A stretch of DNA of 64,000 nucleotides, from NCBI GenBank assembly GCA_000469685.2, contig LS997562.1, forward strand, positions 26,190,839 to 26,254,838, in the 5' to 3' direction. The position numbers and the translations under genes were made by a program. Positions 31,727-45,360 of the stretch are shown here, piece by piece (position 1 is the stretch's first letter; each line of letters starts with the position of its first letter). Under the pieces are notes generated by a model. The model had not been told where the DNA came from and made no database searches. It was given only the letters and a program-made list of their open reading frames with translations. The DNA is from Haemonchus contortus. Lineage: Eukaryota > Nematoda > Chromadorea > Rhabditida > Trichostrongylidae.

Positions 31727-32737
31727 GGTTCCATCAAACAAACCTGTACGGCAAAGCATTGTAAATATTATGTAACTTGCCCAGGTTTCAAGAAGACCGA
31801 ACAGAAAAAAAATGATAAAACTGTTATCTATCCAAAGTTTTCATATGAAGACCTTTGTAGGCAATGCCTCGTGCCTTCAACCTTACCCTTCGCTGAGAGG
31901 CAAGATACTCGCGGTAACAACCGTGGCTTTGGGTAATCTCTGATTATAATTCAATAGCTATTTCTAGAAGTTGGATGTTGGCTGAGAAGGCTTTGGAGTA
32001 GGCATTTGGGACCGAAATGAATGGAGAACCAGAAACTTGCTCCACAACCACTATTGTCTGAAAAAAATAGCGAAGGACGACGTTAGATAAGTGAACCTAT
32101 CGAAAAGTGCAGACGTACCGAGCTGCGCTTTTCAGCTGTTCTCCACCGCCACTTTTATGGAAAAGAGATACATTAGGGACAGGCTGATTGACACACATCT
32201 TATTTTTTCGACAAACATTTTGTACAACTATAATTCAATGTGATTTTTGCGAGAATTACAGAATTCGAGACAACGACTAGATGTCATGGTCACCTGTTGA
32301 GGACCGACTAAACCAGGAAATTTGGAATTTTTCATAGATTGGGCAGGGCATCTTATGTTTTGGCTCTTTACAAGACAGCGCTTCACGCAGCTCTGCCTTT
32401 TGAAGATCATCTGGTGGATAAATCAAGGAGAATAATAAATCTTCAAGGCTTTTGATGGTATATAGATTTCACTCCATAAATGTTTAGTTTGTTTTTTGGC
32501 AACATCCTGGAACGAACAAAAACTTCTGACGGCGAGAATGCCTTCTTCATTATCTTGCAGCTAATCGCCAGGCGAGGACGACATATCTGTCGCCATTTAT
32601 TGCACTATGAAACAACCCTGTGCTCGCCTTTGGCGCTCTATCAAGCTCACATTCAAAATGGCAAAACGAGAACAACTTGCTTTTCCAAATTCCATGCATC
32701 TTTCGGATAGCGGTCGTCGACATTGCGGTAATGTTGC

Positions 32738-32842
32738 AATTAAGCAGCAGAAGGTCGCCCCATACTGGCTCAATGAGAATTCAAGGAGTTGCAATTAAGA
32801 CGACAGAAGGTAGCCATACCGGCTCAATGAGAATCCAAGGAT
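32738..32842. repeat. 57-base-period tandem duplication
   Basis: The two units share AATTAAG, CAGAAGGT and ACTGGCTCAATGAGAAT (or near matches). They start at about 32738 and 32795. Confidence 0.8.
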
Positions 32843-35800
32843 AGAACAACTAGAACTGGAAACTCTTCGGAAAGACAATTGAACCCATGGGGAAGACGTT
32901 GTAGAAACGTTGTCAGATGTTTGAACTGATGATTTTGCCCTTCACGAACAAATATTGTACCGTCTTCTAATTTTTTAGAGCAGGCACCCCTTCTAGTTTT
33001 AGGGACTAGTTCCGTCGCCAGGAAAATTGATCAAAGGCACAGTTAACGATAAAAATGGATTCTAAGATTTCCTGCTAGGATCAATCTGTAGACTCGAGAA
33101 TAGCATATGGGTCATTGTCGAGCTAAAAAACGGTCTAGACAAGGCGTAATAAGTGCTCCAAAACCGGTTTGGCCAACGCGCACACTTCAAGTGGCCGTGT
33201 TAGCCTGTTCTTCTGATTTCTGCACTACTTACTGGACAAGAGGAATAGTACGCTTATGTGAGAGACATCCAGACAATGTCGGACTTTACATTTTTAAATC
33301 GACGCTGATTTCCGCACTATCTTTCCTTCCCTGCACTATTCGGCACAATGGTTTACATTACTTCTTTCAAAATAGATACCACAGAATCGACTTCTCGTTG
33401 AAGTGGCGTCTCTAGAAGGTGCTGGAGATGGGCAGAATAATGGTGCCGGAGAGGGACGACCAAATCTAGTGATTGCTCCAAAAAGTCGTGCTTCCTGTTA
33501 TCTCTACCACGGATCTTGTGCAACAATTTGAGCCTGAACTAAACCAATATGGCGAATTCGATCATCAGAAGGCTTTCCGCTATTGCTAGAGGAAGTTGTT
33601 AATATTTAGAGCTTCTACAGCAATTGAAGGCATTGATATGTTACGAAGTAATACCTTTTGTTGCTTCAAAAAATCTACACAAAAGCTAAGAAGAAGCGGC
33701 TCAGAGCTCACTCGTGACGTTGACTCGATGGGGGTTGGATGACAACAGACCATAACACACACTCCGTTCCACAATTCAGATATTACAGTTGATATTGTGG
33801 AAAGGCACTCAGTAACATACGTTCACTTGCTTTGTTCTAGAGTCCTAAGCTTGCTCCCCAGTCTAGAGCAAGTTAGCCGAAGTGGTAGAGGACTTGTACT
33901 AACTTCATGCAGCCAAACATTTTCGTGAGCAATTGCATGTCATCTGTTGTTTAACTAATTCAGACTAGACTATTTACCGTGTCTGCATGTTATGTACTTC
34001 GTTTGAATATATAAGAAATTCTAATGATGTTGTTCGGGTTCATAATAAATTCTAATGGCATTTCCACGTTCGACGACCTATGAACCTCTGCCAACTCAAC
34101 GACCATGCTGTTAGTTTTCTGCTATATTATATTAATTTCTGTAATTATGGTAAGCCGAAAAATCATTACACAAATAACATTGAAATTCAGAATGAAACAC
34201 AAAAAAATGGCCCTGTTAAGCTATTTGAACATTTTGGGAACGTGATGATAGCATTTTGATGAAGTTTCAAGTGCCGTCAAAGTACCTAGAAAGCGAGGTT
34301 AGGCTCTCAATGGCAGACTTTTGAGGTCTACATCGGCTACATTCTTGAATCTGAAACCATGATTTCCACATTTTACCAGAGGGAAAACCATCATACATAT
34401 GTCCGTGACGGATGTGGTAGTTTCTCCCCGAAAACCGAGTCGCGGCCGCACCCAGCCGCGAGCTATGAAGGGAAAGGTGAATCTCAGTGAAAGGGTGCCG
34501 TAGTCACTGCGGAACCACTGCAGCGAGATTTCAGGGAAAACTACCGCCACCCCTCTAGGTTGAACAAAATATATCATGCCATTAGGTTTGAAATTTCTTG
34601 AATGATGAGGAGAAAAGTCGATCATCCGACGGCTTCCAGAATTCTGCTCGGTTTGACTGCAACGAACTCTTCGATCTTTTCACAATTACAGACTCCCATG
34701 GGAAAGGAGCCTCAACCAGAATTATAAACGCTGCAATCCGGCTGCAATTCAAGCGACAAGTTATAGGCAGCGTAAGTGAGATTGAACCAAGAAGTACTAC
34801 CACATACGTACGAGCCAGAGGCCAAATCCTGAATCGATACATGATTGTGGTTACCATCACATGGCACATGACGATAACTACCATCACTTAGAACGACATT
34901 CGTTTGAAAGGATTGGCCCGCTCCGTATTAGATATTTTATACGACAAATATGGATTCAGGCGTCACAACGAACCGGAATGAAAGACGCTTGTGAGTTCTC
35001 GCGGGACTGATCAACGCCAAAAGACCTTATCTTTTCATCTGAAATTCCCTGCTTCTTCATGCCTGCCGTCAGTCATTCCTTAGAGCTCAGTGTTCATGTT
35101 TTTCATTACATAATAAACCCAGTGGCAATAAACGTGTTTTTTGGAGATTAACTGGCAATTAATCAACCATTACTTTGGGTCATGAGGCTGAGCAGATATC
35201 GTTCACTTGTTTCAGGTTGTGCTTTCGTTTTCTGCTTTCATGCAAGTTAGAAATCTATAAGTGAAAATAATTCGATCCAGATCAGGCATCTGCAAGTGCT
35301 ACTACTTCGACATACTGTACATAGAGGATTACCTCTGCGAAGAACCTGAGTAAAATGATTACAAAAAAGACAAGTGTAATCATCGTTTGCAGATTGCTGA
35401 TTAATGGATACGTTTTCAGTTTTTTAGCGGCAACCTACTTCGCCAACATTCCTCTTGTTTGAGTCTTTCCAGAGCTATTGAAATTAGGTCGTCTAAGGGT
35501 GCTTCATTTCATAATCAAACTCCACGTATCATCGCCAAAAATGGGCCAACCCTTTCTCGGGCTCTGTTAGCAAGAATCAACAGGAGTTCCTGTTGTTTTT
35601 CGTTTGCCTTCAATGAGGAGATAGCGCTATAGAAGACTTGAATCAGTATTTGATGCTCTATCATTGCTTACTGAAGCACCGTTGAAGGGAAGTTGGACTT
35701 GACAATAACGGATAGATTTCAAAAAAACCTCAAATTTCGAGAAGTGAATGGAGTAAGAAACATGAGTATCGAGCCCTTGTTCTGGATGTGAAGTTCGAGC

Positions 35801-36814
35801 AGTATGGCTTACATAGTTGCCAAGCATTTCTGAGAAGATGGAAAAATGCAATGGATGTTGACCTTACCTATCTGTGGTGCTACAGCTTTACTGTGTCTGG
35901 GCTATTAGACGCTTTTGAGTAGGCCTTCATGGTGCTTGCATGACTTCCCGAAGGATCCAGTCAGTACGTAGTCATCCTGCTCCAACGGTCATCACAATGT
36001 CGCATAACGTGTCTGGCCAACCTGATCTTCTTCATCAATCTTCATCTTAATTCCTAGCCGCAATTAACCGAACCCCTGATCTTTGTTCCCTGATGGAGCT
36101 CAAAGCTGGATCGTATCTTTACAATGCATCGCGTCTGGCGTTGATAATATGTAGTGAAGAGTGAGCTCCCTTTGATAAATTTGTTCATTATCATTGTGAA
36201 ACTTCTATCAGCTGAGTATGCGTTCGGTTGATGTATACGGTTGGCAAGAAAGTTCTGACACAAAAAATTCAAGACATTCAAAATTTGCAAAAACATTGTG
36301 AACACGGTATCGAGGTTGATAAACTTACAGGGCATATTCCTGGCAATCAAAACTTGAGCAATTAAGGGCACGTACGTAGGCTTCCGCAGCATTACCGCCG
36401 ATGAATGGACATCAACTGACTCGTATCATCACCTTCTACTAGGCATTCCAAGTGCAGAACGCGGATGCAGCGGCTTGAATTATCACCAGCCTTCTGTATG
36501 CTAGCACTGCTCACCGATCACTGGTAAACAATCTGTTGGATCGTTTCATCACAAGAGATACTAGCCTTCGAAGAAACGCAAACATCGTCCCTTAAATCTA
36601 TGGAGGTCGAAGGGACTTATCCAATCTGAGTTGCCAAGCGCAGACTAAATGGTCAGAGCTGTCCCTTGACCTTATGAACCCCAGTATTTGGCCAACACGG
36701 AGGAAGACGTTCGAAACCATATTTTTCGTTCCTACAGTAGGGCAGCGCACATTCAAATTTCGCTTTAGACACCTGTCAAGAATTCACCGGACTCGCTTCG
36801 TTCCAGGTTGTTCA

Positions 36815-37102
36815 TCAGTCGTACACCCGAAAGGTTGTCCCTTTTCATGACCATGTGTTCAGCCTTCTCAAGCGTAAAGGGACCAAGTTCGTAACTAAAT
36901 GTGATCTGAAGACGGCGGTCAATGAGTTCTCCGATTCACAGCTTCTTTAGTTCCAGACAAAACGCATCAGTGATTAGCTCAAGATAGGAGATTGTTGCTG
37001 ATTTCTTTGGTGAATACATTTACGGAGTTTGATTGTTCTTGGAAACTTTAGAAATGAAATCAAAATGGCTCCCATTTTGTCGCAGAACTTTTGCCAACCT
37101 AA
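36815..37102 (+). pseudogene. Mariner transposase C-terminus and 3' end (different family)
   Basis: The plus strand reads VVHQSYTRKVVPFHDHVFSL, then KRKGTKFVTKCDLKTAVNEF with stops, then EIVADFFGEYIYGV. This is the layout of the mariner transposase tail, where a Lys-rich helical segment precedes a final D/GEYI motif. It is followed at about 37080-37102 by TTTTGCCAACCTAA and TA, a mariner-type terminus (TTAGGTTGGCAAAAG on the other strand). The 5' part was not found. Confidence 0.65.
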
Positions 37103-37104
37103 TA

Positions 37105-38137
37105 ATTTCATCGCTTAACTTCTCGATTTGTCTTTTTCTATGTCGAGAAGGATTGCAATCGGTAGATGAACATTTAAATCTTTGCAATTTGTGGTCAGAC
37201 AGATGAGCAAACTAGAGTTTTGTTCATTCTAACGACATCAATCCAGCATAAGCAGAGTGATCCTGATGAACGACAAGCCCCGCCCCACCTTTGATCCATG
37301 TGACGGTAATTAACTTTATGCTGAAATTACTTCAGATCTGTCCTTAATGAGAGGCATCATTCCATTGTGTTATAAATAATATCATTCGAAAACCGGATGG
37401 CTTCCTGATCTGATTGTTGTGGGAATGCACTTTTAGCAGGTCCACGGGTGTCACGCCGTTTGGCGCACAGCCAAAAGCAGAAGCGGGAGGAGTCAAATAT
37501 AATGTGGTTTGTATCCAGTCCCCTTGATGTCTCTATATAAGGGATGATTGCAATCATGGAAGACGATACGGCAAGAAATTTCAATTCTGAACGTTGAGAT
37601 TCATCTCCTCCGCCAGTTCATCTAACTGTTCATTGTTGTGCTCGAGGAATCACTTCAGTGATGGTTCGTTTGTGATTAATATAGTTTGTGTAGAGCACGA
37701 AATCGTCTTTTATCTCCAGCATCTCTTATTTTATTCGAGGGGAGGTTCATGTGGAAGTCTTGTTTCTTGGCGAAAAAGCTTCTGTCTTCAGTCAGTACTT
37801 GTAAAATCGCTGAATGAAGTTCAAAAACAGATGTGAGATTAAGTTTCCTTACTTTTATTGGATTTGCAACGCTTTGGGTTCTATTTTACGGTTCACGAAG
37901 ACTCACCGAGTGCACTCACAATGAGGTAGTCCATCATTCCGAGAGCAGCATCCTCTGAAAGGTGACTGGATCCTTTGGATATTTCAACCACTCGTAGTTG
38001 GAGATTTGCGTAGGTATTAGTAGGCACACTAACATTCTCTGGTTCTCTTTATACCGAAGACCACCCCCTCCCAACGTTTGAATAAATAATTTAAAATCCA
38101 GTATTACAAATGATATTATATTTACTTTTCTCAACAT
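37105..38137. other. Upstream region of the secreted-protein gene
   Basis: No recognised gene. CTATATAAGG at about 37532-37541, followed by an ATG at 37557, looks like a TATA-type promoter. It may belong to an unrecognised short transcript or an upstream start for the gene at 38138. Confidence 0.35.
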
Positions 38138-38827
38138 ATGGTAGGCATTTCCATGTTCTATTGTCTTATCTGTATTCTTTGCCTGATGAGCACTTTGTTC
38201 AGATCCGCAAGGTGATTCTCGTCTGCCTGTTCGCCATTTCTGCGAAGGCATGTTTCCCTCAAGGTGAAATTTGCTGTTATCCTGGATTTCCTTACCTGAA
38301 TGAAGAACCTAAGCCTAAAACAACACCGAAACCCCCAGAATGTGAGCCTCCCGCCTGTCCGCAGTGAGTTCTTGCGCATTGGTTTCTTTGAGCAAAGATG
38401 ACTGAGGCCCACTTTTAGGCAAGCTCGAGTAGAAGCAAGAGTAGTGCAAGTGGTACCAGTAGCGTCTTCAGCACTAGCACTTCCTCCTCCACCTCCAGCT
38501 CCAGCAGCGGTATTAGCACCAGCTCCTGCAGCCGCACCTGTTGGTGGACCACTGATTGCAGGTGGGCCAGCATTACTTGGTGGAAGTGGTGCTCCAGTGC
38601 TAGGAGGAGGACCGTCACTTGGCGTTGCTAGTGCACCTCTTGGGTTGGGTGGCGGATATGCCACAGGAAGCGGTGGTCCCATCCTTGGAGGAGGACCATC
38701 ACTTGTTGGCGAATACGTAAAAGCTGGAGGAGGAGGAAGCGCTGGTGGTGTAAGCGCTCCTGTTCTTGGTGGTGGATCGATCGGAGGCGGAGGATCCTAT
38801 GCTTCTCCAGCAGTAACACTCGGCTGA
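38138..38827 (+). CDS. Spliced gene for a secreted Pro/Ala/Gly-rich protein (about 190 aa)
   Basis: Exon 1 supplies ATG (38138-38140) and meets a donor at once (GTAGGC). Intron 1 is 38141-38202 and ends TTTGTTCAG. Exon 2 is 38203-38363, intron 2 is 38364-38418 (GTGAGT to TTTTAG), and exon 3 runs from 38419 to TGA 38825-38827. The joined frame is open throughout. The protein starts MIRKVILVCLFAISAKA, a good signal peptide, then CFPQGEICCYPGF. A Pro/Lys/Thr stretch (KPKTTPKPPECEPPACP) follows, then an Ala/Pro block and Gly-rich repeats with LGGGPSL twice. It is probably a secreted cuticle or surface-type protein; I do not recognise the family. Splicing is predicted only. Confidence 0.65.
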
Positions 38828-41065
38828 GAATGTCTGTGAGTTTTATCTGTGAACACCTTCGGAAATATAGCATTACAGGCAGTAGACGGAGCAAGTCATC
38901 TTATAGAAAGTGCTTTAACCTTTCTCAGAAAGCATTTGGTTACCCAGTGAGTCTTCATCTGATATCAAAGAGAGCTTGAAGAAGTTTGAGCTTGTTTTGT
39001 TTTAGTATTTCAATATACTATGAAGATATCTCGGTGAATGTTGAGATGCTTCAAAATTGAAATGGAGGGCAGTAGCTAGTGATCCCATCTCTCTGGATAA
39101 TACTGGAAAGCATAATATGTTTTCTTACACGCTTAAGCATCGGATGCACTTGATAAGCTGATCTGCTCCGCCCACGGCTAGAAATGTTCCAAAATGAATT
39201 GAGTTCCGTTTGCAGGCGAGAAAAGTGGAACTGTATCCGTTAATGCGACGCCATCATCACCACTCCTAAGGCAATCATCATGGCCTTCCCGAACAAGAAG
39301 CAATAATTTTCTGACTGTCCTCACTACTCTCTGCTCATTCAATGAGTTGCTCTGACCTCATATGGTTGTATATATTGCACTACCAATGGCCTGGCTATAC
39401 TGTTATTCATATCCTAACTGTTTTACTTGCTCAGTAATATATCATTTTCAACGAATTACAGTGTTTGTAAAACGTGATCACACAAAAACATATCGATAGG
39501 ATATTAGTTATTAAAACTTAGGGGTTCCAGGATTAAAGTAACAAGAGGAACTTTTTAATCTTCATAACAAAAGAGGACTAAAACTACGATATGAACTATC
39601 TAGTCTCTGATGGTTTACACGGGAACTGTCACAGTGGGTCAACAAAGACTTAAAGGTAACGATCACCGGTTACTTACAAGGTCATAAGTGGGCTTCAACT
39701 AGAACCCTGTAACTGAGCCGTTATTCACAAGCTGTTGCTATTAAAGTGTTCAAATTTAAGACAAGTTTGATAAGCTGAAATGGAACAATGAGATATGTCA
39801 CATCACCGAACAACAAAAACTTGCTTACGCTCCTGCTTCGATCCATTTCTACCTTATCCCACAACACGTGGTGAGATGAAGAATTTGAAAATCGAATCCC
39901 TCCCCTTTCACGTTTTTCAATTGAACACACGCATTATAGCGCTTCCACGATTTTTAATGAAGCATGGAAAATTTGCCGAAGATTCATATTTGCTCAGATA
40001 ATGGCTTTTTGATACGGTGACGTAATCAAGAAAATTAGCATGGTCTCAAAAAGCTTAGATTTTATTCATTCGGTTTTTTGGTTCTACGACAAAAACGAAG
40101 AAGCCGGAGCACATAGAAAACGAACTAACTAGCTAAAAATGCCAGTGGATGCAGCTCAGATGACCTTTGAACAGTTAAAGAAGCTTGGGGGTGATGATGT
40201 TATCCGAGTGTGAGAGCTCTTGTTAATTTGAGGTCACTGCGCACCTCGGCGGTAGGGATATTATTCAGGTTCGAAAACGTCATGATCATTATGGTACCTG
40301 CATACCGATATTCATTAAATCAAAGGTTCTGAAGAGAACAACAGTAGAATATAACGGAGCTCTTTCAAAAAAATTAGGTTTTTCAACAGGAAATATCCCA
40401 CTCTAACTGCCTAAGAGTGTTGATTTCGTGCAAAATAACAAAAAATCAGTAAAGTTGAGGTTGATAGCTCTGAGCTAGAAGAATAGGTAGAAATGAGCTT
40501 GTATTCTGCTTCGCCTTCACCTGTGCAAACTACGAATTCTTAACCACAAGTTAGGAATTTTTTCCATTTCAAATCATAATTTTCCTCAGGTTGCTTCACC
40601 TTCTGCATGTTGTTATTCTTTTCAGCTATTATATTTATCTTTTGCTCGCTCATTGGCGATATGCATACAGCAGGCAGAAACGGAGCCTTCCCCTCAATTC
40701 CTCAAAATCCGAGAAACGGTGGAGCCTCGCAGACATCCATCAACCGTTCCGTATTTGCGGGCATGTAGTGAGTCCTGTTCAGGATTCGTCCCTCTTAACA
40801 GTCTCTTGAATCGCTTCGCGTAGACAAGTCAATAACAAACCTCAATACGGTTCTCTTGTCTCACATACGACCCCTTTTCCGAATACACTTGCTTGGGAAG
40901 CAGTACGCTGCGGAACCTGCAGAAACACAGGAAAATGACTCCTGATTCGTTTGCATGTTCTAACCCGAAGGGAAGAGTCTACACAGAGTAAATACAATTG
41001 CATCCAAATAAGATTCGAAAGCCTCATAAGCTTTGACGAGAAAAAGTTGAAGGGTAAAAACAAAC
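38828..41065. other. Downstream region without recognised genes
   Basis: Mostly AT-rich noncoding sequence. A short frame near 40139 (MPVDAAQMTFEQLKKLGGDD) could be the start of a helix-turn-helix region of the decayed transposase at 41066, but stops follow immediately. Confidence 0.4.
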
Positions 41066-41660
41066 GTCGTGCGCTACTTGCGCGCGGCACGAGCTTCGTC
41101 ACACTTTTTTTCTGACAAAAGGGTGTTCAGCGTGGAAGAAATGTTGAGATCCCAGAGTATACGTAAACTGCACACTACGAGTGCTGAAGCCATTAAGGAG
41201 AGTCAGATCGCCTCGCTAAACCATTTTTCCTGTCTTACGATAGCTTGGGCTAGAATCTCTACCATCAAAGCGATATCGCAAATTTTGGTGGAGAAAAGTA
41301 AAGATTTATTCCGACCTCATTAAGAAGGGGTTTTCTGAAAAGAAGCAACTGAAGGTCAAAGATTTTTTCCAGGGATCCGATCTGAAAACAATAGCGCACT
41401 TGCTCCTGAATGGGAAAAGAGCTGAGCAAATGCTCGCGACCATATTCTACCTTCCAATCCTTCGACGAGTTTCCCGGACCACAATGTGATGTCGCTGGAT
41501 ATAGTTCACACTAGAGAGGAAAGCCTGCGCTTCAAAACGCACCACTGTTGCTGCTCCTAAAAAATCATTGAAAAAGGTCCGGGCTAGTGTTTCTCAAAAA
41601 ACTCTGCGTTCGGTCTTTGAGCTATAATAAGTACAGGAGACGGTTATATAAGATGACCGT
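41066..41660 (+). pseudogene. Decayed Tc1/mariner-superfamily (DDE) transposase
   Basis: HFFSDKRVFSVEEMLRSQSI corresponds to the first-Asp region (FSDEKxFxVEQ) of DDE_3-type transposases. Then SCLTIAWARISTIKAISQIL with VEKS matches the V(M/T)VWAGIS block, LPSNPSTSFPDHNVMSLDIV matches the WPPxSPDLNPxD block, and KTHHCC with KKSLKKVRASVSQKTLRSVF matches the C-terminal helix. Several stops and frame changes intervene. First Asp retained; the last acidic position is unclear. Confidence 0.65.
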
Positions 41661-41921
41661 GTATTCGTTTCGTAGATGCGATGCATAGTAAACAGTCCAC
41701 ATAAATTCACTATCTATCAATATGAACTGCTGCTTCTGTAGAAAAATTATATCGTTGCTATATTTATGGCGCACCCTGTAGAGTGCATAACATGACCGGT
41801 ACTGCTACAGCACGTTGACAATAATACTCCCCCGCGGTTTCTGCAGCCAGCACTGCAGGAAATCACATGTTTGAAAACTTGCAAGTTCAGCTCCATCATC
41901 GCAGGGTTCCACCAAAGTACA

Positions 41922-42397
41922 CTGGTGTGCAAAACTTAGGGACGAAAGCAATTTCGATCACTGTACCTATGCCAGGCAGCAAAACTCGATGAAATTCATA
42001 CCATATCAAGAGAGGACCACAGCGGTATTGCACAGAAAGCAAATGACAGAAAATCGAAGTAAGACCAAAAGATATGACATTGACATCGAAAGGCACTGAT
42101 TTCACATAAGTCTTCACATTTCATCCTTGTGCTTCAAGGAAAGCAACGCGGTTCCTTATAGGGTGTGTGATCACCACGGACAGCAATACATGCTCTGCAA
42201 CGCGATCCCGTACTTTCCATTAGGTTGAGGGTTGGTTAATGACTTCCTGTGGTAGATTCCACTCCTCTCTCAGCGCAATTGACAACTGCTGGATGGTCAC
42301 TGGTGCATTTGGATGCGAGAATGCGTCTACCCAGTGCATCCCCACACGGGCTCAATGAGATTCAGGTCGGAGGAACGGGCAGGCCACTCCATTCGCC
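41922..42397 (-). pseudogene. Tc1-like transposase, C-terminal half (after LINE insertion)
   Basis: Minus strand: RRMEWPARSSDLNLIEPVWG carries the third catalytic residue (Glu) of the Tc1 DDE triad. A frameshifted tail follows that includes VTIQQLSIALREEWNLPQEV, the usual Tc1 C-terminal helix. The sequence CACTGGTGTGCAAAAC at about 41922 may be the outer terminus. The gene is the direct continuation of the piece at 46435-46880. Confidence 0.8.
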
Positions 42398-42539
42398 GGA
42401 TATTTACCATTTACCATTTATTACATGCCAAACACATGTGCAGCATGTAGAAATAAAACAGCAGTTAACAACAAACCAAAACACAAATAACAATGAACGT
42501 TAGTTAGAACATAACGATCAACATAACGGAAACTATGCC

Positions 42540-45360
42540 CTATTTATTGGCGTGATGGAGATAATGAAATACCGCTTTCCTAAAGCTAGCAAATTTAGAA
42601 GAAATTTGCACAGTCTTGCTCATTTTCAAGAACTCTGTGCCCGCGCGAACCGTGAAGAACCTGCGCCCTACTGTTGAACGTGGTTTTCGGAAAGAAAGCT
42701 TGAGCTTTTCCCCTCTCGTAGTAGATGGCATTAGTTTATAGAAGGCGTCACTGCCGAGATCAACACGTTTATGAAGAATATTATATACCATAAGAATATC
42801 GTTCCTCCTCAGCCTTAAGGATAATGGATCCAAATTGAGTAACTTGTTCCTAATGAGGCCACGAGGTATGCTGGAATAATTAAAACCTAAGGTTCTGATG
42901 AATAGTTTCCTAGAAAAGCCATTCTGCACTTTTTCCAATTTGCTCAAGAACTTTTTGGTGTGTGGGTAATAAATACAGGTGCCGTACTCGAGAACTGAAC
43001 GCACATAAATTTTATATGCTTTGAGAAGTAGTGTCGGGTCACTAGATTTAAACGTCTTGAACAGCAAAAATACTCTCTGGTCGGCTTTTGCTATAATATC
43101 TTTCAGGTGGTGCTCGAAACGCAAATTAGAATCGATAACAAAGCCAAGATCTCTAACCATATCAACTGCGTCGAGAACAGAGTCCTTAATATAGTATTGT
43201 ATTTTGGGGTTATTCCGACCAAGATGGAGAACTTTAGTTTTATGCGCAGACAAAGGAAGAAGATTGCCTTCAGACCATTGAGAAATGGCATCTATCGCTA
43301 GCTGAAGCTGATTAGCACTATTACCAACGCCTCTATAGATCTTCAAATCGTCAGCGAACATTTTCACTTTGACGTCGAAACCCTCTATCAAGTAAGGCAG
43401 ATCAAAGGCGAATATATTGAACAAAATAGGAGACAAAACGCTCCCTCGGGGTACTCCGCTGGGTGCGCTTCTGACCCTGGAAAAAGTTCCATTGACCACT
43501 ACTTGAAAAGTACGCTGTTTGAGAAAAGCCTCGATCCATTTAATAATCCTAGCGTGGACACCCACTTGAGCAAGCTTGTATAACAGCGCGGTATGGACCA
43601 CTCTGTCGAACGCTTTTTCAAAATCAAAGTATATAACATCCAGACTGTTCTTACTATCCAATTCTGAGGACCAGTCATTGAGAGACTCTAACATTGCAGT
43701 GATCGTGGACCTTCTCTCTCTAAATCCATGTTGATGGGGCGAAAAAATGTGATTGCTTTCCAAATGACTTACCAAAGCTTTTTTAACGAGCTTCTCAAAG
43801 AGTCTACAGAATACAGAAGTAATGGAGATAGGCCTATAATTATTAGGATCGGAATAGGGAGGCCGTTTCCTGATTGGGATTACATAAGCATGCCGCCAGG
43901 TATGCGGGACAACTGACTGAAAGAACATCAAATTGAAAAGATACTCAAGTGGGGATGAGATGTTGGAGGCGACATTTTTGATGAATATAAATGGAATTCC
44001 GTCAGGGGTCAACGAAGAACCACTTCTCCACTTGGAGATAAGTTCGAGAATCTGTGTACGATTGAACCAAATCGAGTCTTCCATAATTGGAGGGGCTGTT
44101 CCAAAAGGTTGACTAGAGGGAGGAACAGAAACATCGTTGGTATAGACTGTTTCAAAAATCTCAGCCAGTAATTCTGCTTTGTCCAAGTCCGAAGCTGTTA
44201 TGGTACCGTCAGCCTTCCTGAGAGCGCTCACTCCTTCTTTCCTATTGATGCGAAAATTAATAAATTTGTACAAAGTAGCCTTACTTTTAGATTCTATGAC
44301 TTTTTTCTCAACGGAAATATTGTATTTCAAGACCTTTTTCTCGAACCCTGACGAAATCCTTTTATACTCTTTCCAGTCGTCTTCTGAATTAGTGAGAACT
44401 GCCTTTTTATAAGCTTTAGTTTTAATATCATATGCTGAAGCCAGATAGGCTGGCATGTTTGGGCAGTTAAGCGACCCTTTGACTAGAGGCACAAATAAAC
44501 TAATGCAGTGCCTTAATATGAACAAAAACAAGTCGTACATGTCCAAGGGCCCACTGCAATTATTGAAAGAACCATACCAGTCAACAGAACTGAGATAATC
44601 GTTGACAGCCGCATAGTCAGCTTGTTTGAAATTGTACTTCAACACAAACAAATCTCTGATAATAGAACTGCGAATCGTGAAGTCAATTGACGCATGATCG
44701 CTATTACCAACCGGCGCTTCTATATTGGTCTTAGAAATAGCATCGGGAGTATTGCAAAAGAGTAAATCGAGTACATGTCGTCCTCTGGTGCTGGACGTGA
44801 CTAATTGAGAGTAACGATAGCTAAATATCATTTCCATAAATGTGCCTGCACAGCCAGTAGCCTGTGGAGGACTAGCATCCCAGTCGATGTCGGGATAATT
44901 GAAGTCACCCATCAAAAGACATACATTGTCACAAGACGTTAAATCGCCGACACATTTAGTTAATTGCTCACTGTGTTCTGAATTGCATCGAGGAGCTCTG
45001 TAAGTAAGGATAAGCCTGTGAGTGCCATTATTCAACTGAAGATCACACGAGAGGATTTCATATGCTTTAGAAATACTTTCATGAAAAACGAGGATAGGAA
45101 ACAGGGTTCGCCTTATAAGTAACGCTACACCTCCCCCTTTAATCCTAGGTCGGTCGCATCTGAAAATTTCGTACGCAGCAATTAATTCTCCAAGAAGCGG
45201 CTCAAGCTGACTGTAAGATTTTTACCACGTTTCAGTAAGGCCCACGACATCATAGTCCCTTGCGGCCATTAGGTAAGCAAGAGATTGTGCATTCTTGTGC
45301 AATGAACGAATATTACAGAAGAAACAGCGGATTTCATTATTTCCTAACCGCGGAGAGCTT
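42540..45360 (-). pseudogene. LINE ORF2: AP-like endonuclease and reverse transcriptase, one stop
   Basis: The ORF2 frame overlaps the end of ORF1 and reads NNEIRCFFCNIRSLHKNAQS, then VVGLTETW, then a TAA near 45220. It reopens as RPRIKGGGVALLIRRTLFPI and continues without further stops for the 831 codons ending at 42540. Endonuclease motifs: LTETW, GDFN (43-46 of the 831) and NSDH (111-114). RT motifs: YRPISI, YFDFEKAFD (469-477), SGVPRGSVLSPILF, and catalytic FADD (560-563). The enzyme nicks target DNA and primes reverse transcription there. Otherwise full length for the family. Confidence 0.92.

Larger units (their letters stand above)
31155..36814. other. Long stretch with few recognisable features
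   Basis: It contains a solo hammerhead-like motif (31585-31726) and a small tandem duplication (32738-32842). A repeat-like block at 31230-31440 has a C run. A block at 34300-34600 is GC-richer than its surroundings. I find no gene with domain or splice support. Confidence 0.45.

Noticed and set aside
34299..34891. Open frames of about 100 codons on both strands
   Set aside because: Sequence looks like repeat DNA; no domain, start context or splice signals.
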